DNA from: Rhodothermaceae bacterium
Lineage (GTDB): Bacteria > Bacteroidota > Rhodothermia > Rhodothermales > Bin80
Length of the DNA stretch: 64,000 nucleotides
Assembly: GCA_009838195.1 (NCBI GenBank)
Contig: VXSC01000018.1
Location: 1-64,000, forward strand
Reading direction: 5' to 3'
Shown: piece by piece, positions 21,102 through 30,248 of the stretch
Layout: the number at the start of each line of letters is the position of its first letter
How positions within the stretch are numbered: position 1 is the first letter of the stretch
The notes under the pieces: generated by a model
What the model was told of the DNA's origin: nothing
Database searches by the model: none
What the model saw: the letters and a program-made list of their open reading frames with translations, nothing else
Made by a program: the position numbers and the translations under genes

Positions 21102-21986
21102 ATGTCGGCATTGAAATTTCTGGTCCCTGGAGTAATTTCCCAGGAGGAATTTGACGCGGTTAACATTGAGATTTATGATGTAGCTCCCGGAGTCTTGATG
21201 CTCGTTGGTCTTGGAGGCAATATTGGAGTTTCCTTCGGAGAGGACGCGACGTTTATGATTGATGGTCAATTTGGACCTCTCACTGAAAAAATCTTTGCAG
21301 CAGTCGCGACGCGTACAGATAAACCGGTCCTAGTAGTTCTCAATACGCACTGGCACTTAGATCATGTGGCAGCAAATGAAAGTTTAGTCGACCGTGGAGT
21401 TACGATTCTGGCACACGAGAACGTTCGAAAACGCCTGAGTGCGGACCAGGTACTGCCTGCGTTCGGGCAAACTGTCCCAGCTAGGCCCCAAAAGGCACTT
21501 CCCTCCGTTACGTTTACGGAGGATATGTCCCTGCATTGGAATGGGGATACGATAGAGATCTTCCACGCACCGGGTGCCCATACGGATGGGGACACAATTG
21601 TGCATTTCAGAAAAGGCAACGTGATCCATATGTCGGATACGTACTTCAACGGAATGTATCCGCTCATCGACATAGACTGTGGAGGTTCAATTGATGGAAT
21701 GATTGCTGTTGCGGAAGCGGTGCTTGTACGCTCCAATGAGAGTACGAAGATCATTCCAGGGCATGGGCCACTGTCCAATCAATCTGAACTGGAGGCATAC
21801 CGGGATATGTTGGTGACGGTCCGTGATGCTGTATCGACACTGATCCAGGAGGGAAAGTCTCAGGAGGAGGCTATTGCTGCAAAGCCTACCGCTGCCATAG
21901 ACGCTGATTGGATCGATGGGGTCTTGGAGCCGGATGTATTTGTCGCGCACGTATACACGTCACTGACCAAAACTACCGGCCAATAA
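21102..21986 (+). CDS. MBL-fold metallo-hydrolase
   Basis: A 294-residue metallo-beta-lactamase-fold protein. The zinc motif HWHLDH is at residues 83-88, followed by [18 protein letters not shown] and the PGHGPLS loop. No signal peptide is evident, although several relatives of this subgroup are exported. The substrate cannot be predicted. It lies 46 bases after the ferritin gene on the same strand, possibly co-transcribed, and its 3' end overlaps the convergent DnaJ-like gene by 14 bases. Confidence 0.85.
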   Translation: MSALKFLVPGVISQEEFDAVNIEIYDVAPGVLMLVGLGGNIGVSFGEDATFMIDGQFGPLTEKIFAAVATRTDKPVLVVLNTHWHLDHVAANESLVDRGVTILAHENVRKRLSADQVLPAFGQTVPARPQKALPSVTFTEDMSLHWNGDTIEIFHAPGAHTDGDTIVHFRKGNVIHMSDTYFNGMYPLIDIDCGGSIDGMIAVAEAVLVRSNESTKIIPGHGPLSNQSELEAYRDMLVTVRDAVSTLIQEGKSQEEAIAAKPTAAIDADWIDGVLEPDVFVAHVYTSLTKTTGQ

Positions 21987-22755
21987 GCCCGGCTGCATGT
22001 GCAGCTTTGTAAAGAGTCTCGCGGTCTGACGACTTCAGGGGAAGGATCTGAAGATCAACGAGTAGGTCCCCCGTTCGTTTTGTCTCCGTTTGAACTCCGC
22101 ATCCCTTGAGCCGCAGTCTGGTCCCTGGGGTCGAATTGGGTGGAACATCAATCGTGATCGGTTCCCCATAGGGGTCAACAATTGTATGTGTACATCCCAA
22201 CAGCGCCTCCAGTCCGTTTAGGGGCAGCTTCATTTGTAGGGTGATTCCTTTTCGGGTAAATACGGGGTGTGGGAGCACCTTGAAGGTAAAGACACGTGCA
22301 CCGGGGTCATCAGAGGCGCGGATCCGGAATTTATTCTTCACTCCCCGGGGAAGGACAATCCGGGTAAGAGATCCATCTTTGCCTCGAATCATAACGGGCC
22401 CGCCTCGAAGAGCACGCTCCAGAGATATATTCACGACATTGCTGCCTCCCCCAAAAAGCTCCTCAAAAAACTCACCGATACTGGAGAAAAAGTCGTCTAC
22501 GAATACCGGTGAGGGGGCGGGTTTCGTTGTGATACGAAGTTGATCATAGGCCTTTCTTCGGGCAGGGTCTGAGAGAATACTGTAGGCCTGCTGAAGCCGT
22601 TTAAAGCGCTCCTCCGCTTCATCATCACCAGGGTTTCGATCGGGGTGATGCTGTTGGGCGAGTCGGCGATAAGCTGTCTTGATCTCTTCCGCGGAAGCGA
22701 ACGGGTCGACTTCCATTACGGCATAAAGGTCATCAGCAATAGTCAAACGAGACAT
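21973..22755 (-). CDS. DnaJ-like co-chaperone, CbpA type (no zinc finger)
   Basis: A 260-residue J-domain protein. The J domain occupies about residues 8-72 with HPD at 37-39. A short linker leads to two DnaJ C-terminal beta domains ([39 protein letters not shown]). The Cys-rich zinc-finger of DnaJ is absent, so this is CbpA-like and should stimulate DnaK. The ATG at 22755 has a GGAG six bases upstream; the TTG six bases earlier is less likely. It is diverged from accC. Confidence 0.9.
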   Translation of the reverse strand: MSRLTIADDLYAVMEVDPFASAEEIKTAYRRLAQQHHPDRNPGDDEAEERFKRLQQAYSILSDPARRKAYDQLRITTKPAPSPVFVDDFFSSIGEFFEELFGGGSNVVNISLERALRGGPVMIRGKDGSLTRIVLPRGVKNKFRIRASDDPGARVFTFKVLPHPVFTRKGITLQMKLPLNGLEALLGCTHTIVDPYGEPITIDVPPNSTPGTRLRLKGCGVQTETKRTGDLLVDLQILPLKSSDRETLYKAAHAAGLIGR

Positions 22756-22817
22756 AAACAACTCCAGGATGGTTCAAGAACAGGTACGTACGATATTCAG
22801 TAGTACGGTTAGAGATA

Positions 22818-24281
22818 ATGAAGAGAATTTCAAAGATACTGATTGCGAATCGAGGAGAGATCGCTCTGCGGATCATGCGCACCTGTAAAGTGCTGGGGAT
22901 ACGTTCGGTTGCAATCTACAGTGAAGTTGATCGCAGAAGTGCCCATGTGGTTTATGCAGACGAGGCCTATTGCGTGGGCCCTGCTCCGTCGGTAGACTCG
23001 TATCTGAATCTGAGCCGGATTATGGATGCGGTCAAAGAGAGCGGGGCAGATGCGGTTCATCCAGGTTACGGATTCTTGTCTGAGCGGGCTGAACTTGCTG
23101 GGGCATGTGAAGACCAGGGAGTTGTGTTCATTGGCCCCTCCGCACACACAATCAGTGATATGGGGGACAAAATGCTGGCCAGAGAGCTCATGCAGACACA
23201 TGACGTGCCGGTGGTTCCAGGAACCGAAGGGGCGGTCACCCATGTTGACGAAGCACTAGCCATTGCGGATCAAATTGGATATCCCGTGCTCGCAAAAGCA
23301 GCGGCAGGGGGTGGCGGCAAAGGGATGCGCAAGGTGAATAGCGCCCAGGAAATGGAGCAGGCGCTCGACCGGGCACAGGGGGAAGCAGGGTCTGCCTTTG
23401 GGGATGCCCGCATCTTTATTGAGAAGTATTTGGAGAATCCACGTCATATAGAATTTCAGATCCTTGCAGATGCATACGGCAAATGTATCCATCTGTTTGA
23501 ACGCGAGTGTTCCATACAACGACGTCACCAGAAAGTCATTGAGGAAGCCCCCTGCGCAGATATGACCGTAGAATTAAGATCACGCATGGGGGCAGCAGCG
23601 ATCCGCGCCGCACAGGCATGCAAGTATGTTGGTGCAGGGACCATTGAGTTTTTACTTGATCGGGACAACAACTTCTACTTTATGGAAATGAATACGCGCC
23701 TTCAAGTGGAGCACCCGGTCACCGAGTACATCACTGGACTGGATCTTGTTGCCGAGCAAATTAGGATCGCAGAAGGGGCACCCCTGCCGTACGAACAAAA
23801 TGAAATGGAGATTCATGGGCACGCAATAGAGTGTCGCATTTATGCGGAAGATCCAGAATCCAATTTTTTACCGAATCCGGGCATGATCACATTTCATCAG
23901 GTTCCAACGGGGGTTGGGGTCCGGGTGGATAGTGGCCTGGAGGTCAGCGGCGAGGTGCCGATCTATTACGATCCAATGATCTCAAAAGTGATTACATGGG
24001 GTCGTACGCGTGATGAAGCAACAGGCAGAATGATCGGTGCTTTAAGTGATTATCAGATTGCAGGGGTAAAAACAACGTGCCAATTCTGCCGCCGTGTTAT
24101 GCAAAGTGCAGCATGGCAGGAAGCTCGTCTTAGTACTCATTTTGTAGATGAGCACTCAGAGCTTCTGGTTGAGGAAGCTGAGACTCCGACGGAGGCTGCA
24201 GCTGTGACAACTGTTTTGCTGCAGAGAAGCAATCCCCCCAACTTACTGGCAACTGCTTGGCTTAATCGCAGAGAGAGTTGA
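22818..24281 (+). CDS. accC: Biotin carboxylase (acetyl/acyl-CoA carboxylase subunit)
   Basis: An ATP-grasp enzyme of 487 residues that carboxylates the biotin on a carrier protein. Visible are ILIANRGEIALRIMRTCK, the glycine-rich KAAAGGGGKGMR, the catalytic EMNTRLQVEHPVTE and HAIECRIYAEDP. Typical AccC has about 450 residues; the extra 35 or so are a weakly conserved tail. No biotin-carrier gene (accB) adjoins it, so it could serve acetyl-CoA or another acyl-CoA carboxylase. The last 310 bases are repeated at 30254-30563, and the accessory block begins right after its stop codon. Confidence 0.93.
   Translation: MKRISKILIANRGEIALRIMRTCKVLGIRSVAIYSEVDRRSAHVVYADEAYCVGPAPSVDSYLNLSRIMDAVKESGADAVHPGYGFLSERAELAGACEDQGVVFIGPSAHTISDMGDKMLARELMQTHDVPVVPGTEGAVTHVDEALAIADQIGYPVLAKAAAGGGGKGMRKVNSAQEMEQALDRAQGEAGSAFGDARIFIEKYLENPRHIEFQILADAYGKCIHLFERECSIQRRHQKVIEEAPCADMTVELRSRMGAAAIRAAQACKYVGAGTIEFLLDRDNNFYFMEMNTRLQVEHPVTEYITGLDLVAEQIRIAEGAPLPYEQNEMEIHGHAIECRIYAEDPESNFLPNPGMITFHQVPTGVGVRVDSGLEVSGEVPIYYDPMISKVITWGRTRDEATGRMIGALSDYQIAGVKTTCQFCRRVMQSAAWQEARLSTHFVDEHSELLVEEAETPTEAAAVTTVLLQRSNPPNLLATAWLNRRES
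23968..24281. repeat. Direct repeat, left copy (accC 3' end)
   Basis: This stretch is the 3' end of the intact accC. It aligns without gaps to 30249-30563. The first 190 bases or so are nearly identical and the last 110 or so are clearly diverged, although length, frame and stop position are kept. The two copies bracket the accessory block. Confidence 0.9.
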
Positions 24282-24644
24282 TCTATTGAGCAGATCAACC
24301 ATCTCAGACCAAGGATACGGGAATCTCTTGGAGTACAAATTTGGCTAAGCGACATCTTCAGGAACGGATCAGTCCCGCCAGAAGTCCAGGATCAACGACC
24401 TCTTGCTAGTTGTGGGGCGAAACACAGGGACATTTCCGAACTTGAAACCAGTTTTCAGCTGCAGTAATCTGCACCGAAAGATTCTGGATTACCTCAAAAC
24501 GGCCATTCTTGAGTTGTAGTGTGAGTATTCCGAACGAAGTGGCCCACTTGGTCGGAATATGCATGTAGTGGAAGGGACAATTCCAGCATGGATCCGCACT
24601 ACCGCGGTTAGAAATCATATCCGTATACGTATTCTGCCTGCGTA
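24282..24644. other. Intergenic stretch after accC, no gene recognised
   Basis: There are 363 bases between the accC stop and the end of the AraC/MGMT gene. I see no convincing gene here. An 80-codon minus-strand frame (24406-24648) has no family I recognise. Spaced ATTCCG-like words around 24526-24585 (attccgaacgaag; ggtcggaat; aattccag) recall the multi-repeat ends of IS21-type elements, but this is too weak to call. Confidence 0.4.
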
Positions 24645-25484
24645 TCAAAGAATCTTAGAAGCCTCCCAACCAATAATAGCTTTTTTTCTTGTCGGCCCCC
24701 AATGATATCCACCGATATTCCCTGACTTCTGAATTACTCTGTGACATGGAATCAGGTAAGCGATCGGGTTATTTCCAATTGCAGTCCCCACAGCTCTAGA
24801 TGCTTTTGGATGTTCAATGACTTTTGCTATCTCGCCATAAGTTGATAAACTTCCATATGGAATTGATAATAATGTTTCCCAAACTTTCAATTGAAATTTA
24901 GTTCCCTTTAGATGTAGTTTTATTTCATTCAGATTGCCCCAATCGTTACGGAAAATAGACAATGCATCTTGTTGAAATTTATCCGCTTTTGGATTGAAGT
25001 TTGCGTTTGGAAATATAGCCTGTAATCCCTTAAATGCTAATGTATTGTTTTCACTAAAAGCCATACGACAGATTCCTTTATCGGTGGATGCTACAATGAT
25101 GTCCCCAAAAGGACTCTCCGAAAAACTGTAATTTATTTTAAGGTTGGCTCCGCCATTTTTATACTCACCGGGAGTCATACCTTCTATAGTTATGAACATG
25201 TCGTGAAGCCTGCTTGTACCTGATAAGCCTATTTCAAAAGCTGTATCAAATAGGGTACTTTTCTTGTTTCTGAGCAAGTTCTTTGCATAACCATAACCAA
25301 TAAACTTCAAGTATTTTTTTGGACTAATTCCTACCCATTCTTTGAACAAACGCTGAAAATGAAAAGAACTTAGGTTTATATGGTCTGCTATTGAGTCCAA
25401 TGATGGTTGACTCTTAAAGTTATCATCAATAAATGAAATTGCGTCTGCTACCTTGTTATACTGATATGTTTTGTTTCTAAGCAT
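24645..25484 (-). CDS. AraC-type HTH / O6-methylguanine-DNA methyltransferase fusion (Ada-like)
   Basis: A 279-residue DNA-repair protein. Residues 8-108 form an AraC-type double helix-turn-helix (LDSIADHINLSSFHFQRLFK). Residues 118-279 are a methylguanine-DNA methyltransferase with acceptor Cys247 in IPCHRV and the GTKFQLKVW and GSLSTYGEIA segments. It lacks the N-terminal Ada domain that repairs phosphotriesters. The gene is far more AT-rich than its surroundings and overlaps the decarboxylase gene upstream by 8 bases, so the two form an operon. Composition suggests recent transfer from an AT-rich Bacteroidota donor. Confidence 0.92.
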   Translation of the reverse strand: MLRNKTYQYNKVADAISFIDDNFKSQPSLDSIADHINLSSFHFQRLFKEWVGISPKKYLKFIGYGYAKNLLRNKKSTLFDTAFEIGLSGTSRLHDMFITIEGMTPGEYKNGGANLKINYSFSESPFGDIIVASTDKGICRMAFSENNTLAFKGLQAIFPNANFNPKADKFQQDALSIFRNDWGNLNEIKLHLKGTKFQLKVWETLLSIPYGSLSTYGEIAKVIEHPKASRAVGTAIGNNPIAYLIPCHRVIQKSGNIGGYHWGPTRKKAIIGWEASKIL

Positions 25485-26895
25485 AGGCTGAAAGTTCCTC
25501 GTTTAGTTCGTGTACCAACTCGTTTATTTCTTTTTCGGTAGTATTGTAGTTTGTAATACAAGCCCTAAAGGTAGGAACGCCTTTTATAGGGTAAACAGAC
25601 AACCATGATTTCCCTTTAGCCAAAATTTTACTCATAACCTCTTTTGTAAAATTTGCATCTGTTTCAAAGTCTGCTTTTGTGAAGCACACAACTGGCAAAT
25701 CTGTATCGTTTTTAATGAGCCAACCATTTTCTATTAGCTGATTCTTCAGGTATTGTCCCATCTTTGCTTGGTGATTAATAGTTTGCTCATAAGTTTTCCA
25801 GCCGTAGAATAGTAATGAGAGGTAAACTTTTAGACCTGCGAATCTTCTCGACCATTGTATCGAATGAGCAAAAGGTTCAGTAATTGTTAGTCTATCTGCT
25901 TCTTTGGGCATGTATTCAGTGGTGGTTCTGAAAGTTTTTCCAAGAATGTCATTTTTCGACGTCAAAAAAATGCTTGTTCCCATAGGAACAGACATCCATT
26001 TATGAGCATCGAAAGTGATAGAGTCAGACTTTTCAATACCCTCTAATCGGTACTTTAAGGCTTTACTTAGAATCGCACCACCTCCGTAAGCTGCATCAAC
26101 ATGGAACCAAATATTGTGGTCTTTGCAAATGGTATTGAGTTGATTTAAGTCATCAATCGTGCCAGTTCCTGTGGTTCCTGCCGTTCCTATAATCATCAGC
26201 GGAGAATAAACCGAAGTATCTAGATTGCTTAGTCCTTGTTGTAAAATCTTTGTGTCCAGTTTTAATTCATCCGTTACTGGGATTGATTTTACCAAGTTGT
26301 ATCCCAGTCCTATAGCTTTAGCTGCTTTTTGAATTGAGTGATGAGCCTCTTCAGAACAAAGTATAACTGGTTTTTCGCCAACTCCAAACAAACCATCTTT
26401 TGCAAAGTCTGAATACTTGTTGTTCAGTGCACACAATATAGCAGTGAGATTTGCTTCAGCCCCGCCTGTAGTAAAAACACCATCCGCGCTTTTATCTTCG
26501 TAACCAAATTTAGAAGTAAACTCCCGAATTATAAATTCTTCCACTTCAACAGCAAATGGTGCATGGCTCCATGCGGCTAATTGGGGATTGTAGGTGGCTG
26601 TAATCAGGTCAGCTATTATACCTGCATAATTAGAGCGTGGATTAAATAGTCCAAAATATTTAGGGTGTGGCGTATGTACTGAATATGTTTCAAGCCCTTT
26701 TGTTACATGGTGGATTGCTTCATCTGGTTTAACTCCATTCACTAAATCCGCTGTCTTAACCAATGCTCTGATTTTACTAATATTCAAATCAGGATTGGTT
26801 CGGAGGTCTTTCGTTGTACAATAATATTTCTCCAGCTTTTCGAATACTGTTTCGAGTATCTCTCTTCGCTGTTTACTATCAAAATCAAAATGCAT
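25477..26895 (-). CDS. PLP-dependent group II decarboxylase (aromatic amino acid/glutamate decarboxylase-like)
   Basis: A 472-residue fold-type I PLP enzyme. The Schiff-base lysine is Lys299 in FDAHKW, the PLP-stacking and phosphate region is TTGGAEANLTA, and the Asp pairing with the pyridine nitrogen is in WFHVDAAYGGGA. The overall pattern fits the pyridoxal-dependent decarboxylase family that includes DOPA, tyrosine, diaminobutyrate and glutamate decarboxylases; the substrate is not readable. It is the first gene of an AT-rich two-gene operon with the AraC/MGMT gene. Nothing in the sequence explains why a decarboxylase accompanies an alkylation-repair protein. Confidence 0.88.
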   Translation of the reverse strand: MHFDFDSKQRREILETVFEKLEKYYCTTKDLRTNPDLNISKIRALVKTADLVNGVKPDEAIHHVTKGLETYSVHTPHPKYFGLFNPRSNYAGIIADLITATYNPQLAAWSHAPFAVEVEEFIIREFTSKFGYEDKSADGVFTTGGAEANLTAILCALNNKYSDFAKDGLFGVGEKPVILCSEEAHHSIQKAAKAIGLGYNLVKSIPVTDELKLDTKILQQGLSNLDTSVYSPLMIIGTAGTTGTGTIDDLNQLNTICKDHNIWFHVDAAYGGGAILSKALKYRLEGIEKSDSITFDAHKWMSVPMGTSIFLTSKNDILGKTFRTTTEYMPKEADRLTITEPFAHSIQWSRRFAGLKVYLSLLFYGWKTYEQTINHQAKMGQYLKNQLIENGWLIKNDTDLPVVCFTKADFETDANFTKEVMSKILAKGKSWLSVYPIKGVPTFRACITNYNTTEKEINELVHELNEELSAYA

Positions 26896-27013
26896 ACTGA
26901 TTCATCCGATTTAAATGTTTTGACAAAATTACTAAAATTGCGATGCGCACTAAAACCTGATTCTTGCGGTTTTTAAAGTGCTGTTCTATGGTCTATAGAA
27001 TAGTAGCGAATTA

Positions 27014-27028
27014 TTAACCCAAGTTTAA
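27014..27028 (+). repeat. Left terminal inverted repeat of the IS element
   Basis: TTAACCCAAGTTTAA is the exact reverse complement of 30121-30135. The group II intron begins two bases further in, at 27030. Confidence 0.85.
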
Positions 27029-27521
27029 TGTGCGCCGTGGAAAGGCACCTTCCTGTGGCGGGTGCGAATCCCGTCCAACACCTGTCGCTCCGGTTGGTAG
27101 CGGCCTTAGCGTATGATGGAGGTAACGACATGATATGAAGCACTAGGGTTTAACGGGTTACGAGCGTAGCTTAGCGACCATGCGGGCCGGATCGTGCAGT
27201 GAACGCCGAGCAGGCCTCGAAACGGGCAATGTAGGTGTCGACCTTCCGTTAATATGGGGAAGACAGGTACGTCTTGGGAAGCGAGCGACACGAGCACCAA
27301 GATGGCACACCGGGGTATTGGCACTGGCACGCATGGAAGATCAGGAAAGTAGCAACACGGGAAGCCCTGACGGTGTCAAGGCACACGACAACTGGACCTC
27401 CGCGAGGAGTAGGCCGGGCCGTCAGGGTGGCGGATGGGTCCGTCGTACCGCAGAAGCGGAGTAACGTCCACGGAGGGAAGGGGCCCTGAGTTGAACATAG
27501 TATGGATACGGAAGAAGAGAC

Positions 27522-28275
27522 ATGATTACTGACAAGCGTCTAACAGGATCGGAAAAAGTTCGGAGACTCCAGACTGTACTACATGCGAAAGCGAAGGAAC
27601 ACTCTGATCATCGTTTTCACGCCCTTGTGGATCAAGTGTGGCGAATGGACTTTCTCATGGAAGCGTGGGTACTGGTTCGCCGAAACGGTGGCGGTGTAGG
27701 CGTAGACGGAGAGACAATCGAGGATATAAAGCAACGAGGCGTAGAAGGATGGTTGGGAGAACTGTCGCAAGAATTACGGGATGGTACCTACACGCCGAAG
27801 GCCCCGATGCTTACGATGCCCCGAAGAAGCGTTCGAGTTTCTCGGATACTGCATCGGCTGGAACCACCACCCCAAAACGGGAACGCGGTACATTGGTACC
27901 CGACCAAGCAAGGGGAGTATCCAACGCATTTGCCGCCGCATTAGCGAACAAACGGATTGTCGGTTTGGGTTGATGGACGCGGAAGAGATGGTACGCCGTC
28001 TGAACCGGATGATCTCTGGTTGGGCGAACTACTTTACTCTGGGACAGGTGAATCCTGCCTACCATGCCATTGACCAACACACAACGCGGAGGCCGCGACA
28101 GTGGTTCTGTCGGAAGCACAAGAGGAGGTCCGGGAACCATGTGCATTTCTCAGACACCAGACTACGGGAAACCTACGGTCTGCACTCCCTTGCGCCGAGG
28201 ACAAAGAATTTTCCGTGGGCGAAGGCATGCGTTCAACTGAAAGCCGGATGCGGGAAAACCGCACGTACGGTTTGA
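27522..28275 (+). pseudogene. Group II intron maturase/reverse transcriptase, RT core deleted
   Basis: The N-terminus up to about 27797 matches the RT-0/RT-1 start of intron-encoded proteins (ending GVEGWLGELSQELRDGTY). The frame then shifts and joins directly to the region after the RT palm (FEFLGYCIGW) and the maturase domain X (MVRRLNRMISGWANYF; RQWFCRKHKRR). Some 200 or more residues, including the catalytic YADD motif, are missing. No homing endonuclease motif is visible. The protein cannot be functional, so any splicing or movement would need a maturase supplied in trans. Confidence 0.88.
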
Positions 28276-28381
28276 TGAGCAGGGGGCTGGAAACGACTTG
28301 CGGGAGCCTGACTGAGGGCCAAAGCGAAAGCGATGGAATTGCCACAGGACCCTAAGCACCGCGCCGGCCCCTTGACTCTAC
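28239..28381 (+). ncRNA. Group II intron domains V and VI
   Basis: Domain V is AAGCCGGATGCGG, a GAAA-type loop, and CCGCACGTACGGTTT; the catalytic AGC triad lies at its 5' side. Domain VI is the GGGGCTGG/CCGGCCCC stem with a long apical part, ending CTTGACTCTAC at 28381 with an unpaired A suited to be the branch point. Confidence 0.85.
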
Positions 28382-28570
28382 ATGTCGCCTCTATTTCGGC
28401 ATGTTTCGAAGATTTTTCTCCTTTCTTTTCCCGACATCTTCCGTTGATCTCTATGCTTTCCGCCTGATTGCCCCTGATTCCCTCGGTTCGTTCCCTTTTG
28501 GATCTGCTTTGTAGTGCCATAATTAATAACATAACTGGAACTTTGTGATACTCCGTGCACTTAGTTCCCC

Positions 28571-30155
28571 ATGTTTATTCGAAAAACCACCACCCGGACC
28601 CTGAAGGACGGAACGACCTACCACACCGTTCCGGCTCGTGCACAATGTCCGTTCCCCCGATCGGGTCAAGCAGGAAACGCTCCTGAATCTTGGAAGCAAG
28701 TTCAGTGTCCCCCCTTCAGATTGGAGCGCACTGTGCGTTCGGATTGAGGAACTCCTTTCTGGCCAAACCTCTCTCATGCCCGCATTGTCCAAGGAGTTAG
28801 AGGCGCACGCGGCCGTGATTGTGGAGCATGTCGGTTGTGGGCGCTCCGACAGCTGGAGATTCCGTCGTTATTGGTTCAGCTTGGCCGTACGCTCAAGATG
28901 CAACATGCAATTCTGGGGAGATTGGCCAAGCCGGGTTCGGAACGTGCCACCTATGCGTGGCTCTGCAAGAGAGCGGTTTGGGGGAATTTCTGGGCGGATC
29001 GTTTCAGCGAATGAGTTTGCTGCACCTCTATCGCGCTTCAGATCAGTTGGTGAAGCATCGGGATGAGATTGAATCGAAGGTCTTTCGTCAAGCGATGTCG
29101 ATGTTTGGTCTGGCGTGTACAGTGACGTTGTTTGGTTTGACCAACACATATCTGGAGGGATCGGCAGTTGTAATACCCGGGTCGGGTACGGCGTTTCCAT
29201 AGAGAAGCGCAGCGACTGTCCTTTGATCACGCTGGCACTGGTCTTGGATGGAAGCGGATTTGTGCGACGGTCCAAGATCTATGCGGGAAATGTGACAGAA
29301 GCCACCACACTTTCCGAGGAGCTCACCGAGGTGGATGCCCCCAAAGAGGCCATTGTGGTCATCGGTCGCGGGATTGCAAGCGAGCAGAATGTGACTTGGC
29401 TGCACGAATCGGGGTACCGGTATCTGGTGGTCAGTCGGGAACAGGCCCGCGTGTTTGACCCGCAAGATCGAACGGTGACCACGTTGAAGAAAGAACTGGA
29501 GTTGTATGAGGTCCGGGACACGGAGCAGGTCCGGGTCTATTGTCGTTCTCGGAAACGCAAACAGAAGGAGGAAGCAATGGTTGCCCGATATCGCACCGAG
29601 TTTGAGGCGCAGCTTCAGCAGTTGAACCAAGGACTGTCCAGACCAAACACATGGAAGAAACTTCATTTGGTTCATCAGCGGCTCGGGCGGATCCAGAAGA
29701 GCAGTCGGGGGATCTGGCGGCATTACGAGATTGAGGTGGTGGCGGATCCGAAGGGGATCAATGCCGTGGAGGTAAAGTGGAAGCCACGGCCCCGGCCGAA
29801 TTCCATGTGGACCCATCCAGGCACCTATTGCCTGAGGACCAACGTCATGGACCTCACCACCGCACAGCTGTGGCAGACCTATATCATGCTGACGGATCTC
29901 GAAGCCGTCTTCCGATCCCCGAAGAGTGAGTTGGGATTTCGGCCAATTTTTCATCAGACCGATCAACGCGAAATTTACGAGGCACTGGAAATCAATCCGC
30001 GCCCACTGGAAACGGGAATTACGATGACCTGCCCCCAGGCCACTCCTTCATGTTGTGGGGCCACAAAAAGAGGAAAATCGCCTCGCAGCCCCCGTTTTTG
30101 CCGAAAATCAAGAAAAAATGTTAAACTTGGGTTAACAACTAACTCTCCGGTTTAG
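28571..30155 (+). pseudogene. IS1634-family transposase, multiply frameshifted and internally deleted
   Basis: Successive pieces of one transposase lie in different frames. It starts MFIRKTTTRTLKDGTTYHT at 28571, shifts near 28627 (then RLVHNVRSPDRVKQETLLNL), shifts again near 28836 to 28870 (then FQRMSLLHLYRASDQLV, VTLFGLTNTYLEG) and again near 29180 (then EKRSDCPLITLALVLDGSGF, VVIGRGIASEQNVTWL, GYRYLVVSRE). Near 29960 FRSPKSELGFRPIFHQTDQR runs straight into EIYEALEINP, so about 80 residues with the last catalytic region's flank are gone. The frame ends shortly beyond the right inverted repeat. Confidence 0.85.
30121..30135 (-). repeat. Right terminal inverted repeat of the IS element
   Basis: TTAAACTTGGGTTAA is the exact reverse complement of 27014-27028. 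It lies directly after the remains of the transposase reading frame. Confidence 0.85.
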
Positions 30156-30248
30156 TGCTGTTTGACTAGAATGTGACCAGAGGGGCCACCCAGGTTGAGA
30201 TTGTAGATAATGAGATTTCGAAGGGGACGAGACGTTCGAGGTCACACT

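Larger units (their letters stand above)
27030..28381 (+). mobile_element. Group II intron, internally deleted
   Basis: The 5' boundary is GTGCGCC, the usual GUGYG intron start. About 490 bases of structured, non-coding domain I-III sequence follow, then a broken maturase frame in domain IV, then domain V (28239-28274) and domain VI. In domain VI GGGGCTGG (28283-28290) pairs with CCGGCCCC (28364-28371), followed by CTTGACTCTAC, the usual form of the branch region and 3' splice end. The ribozyme ends therefore look intact while the encoded protein is not. The intron sits inside the IS element, two bases from its left inverted repeat. Confidence 0.88.
27014..30135 (+). mobile_element. Decayed IS1634-family (IS4-like) insertion sequence interrupted by a group II intron
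   Basis: A 15-bp perfect inverted repeat, TTAACCCAAGTTTAA at 27014-27028 and its reverse complement at 30121-30135, marks both ends. Removing the 1352-base intron leaves about 1770 bases, a normal length for IS1634-type elements. The single transposase gene is broken in several places. I see no target-site duplication (the flanks read gaatta and caacta). The element cannot move on its own. Confidence 0.85.

Noticed and set aside
24406-24648. An 80-codon minus-strand frame and IS21-end-like ATTCCG words after accC
   Set aside because: No protein family recognised; the spaced words are too few and too irregular to call a transposon end.
27045-27095. A tRNA-like stretch (ggtgcgaatcccgtcc)
   Set aside because: It lies within domain I of the group II intron and has no anticodon arm or acceptor stem.
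27005-30142. Target-site duplication around the IS1634-like element
   Set aside because: The bases beside the two inverted repeats (gaatta and caacta) do not match.
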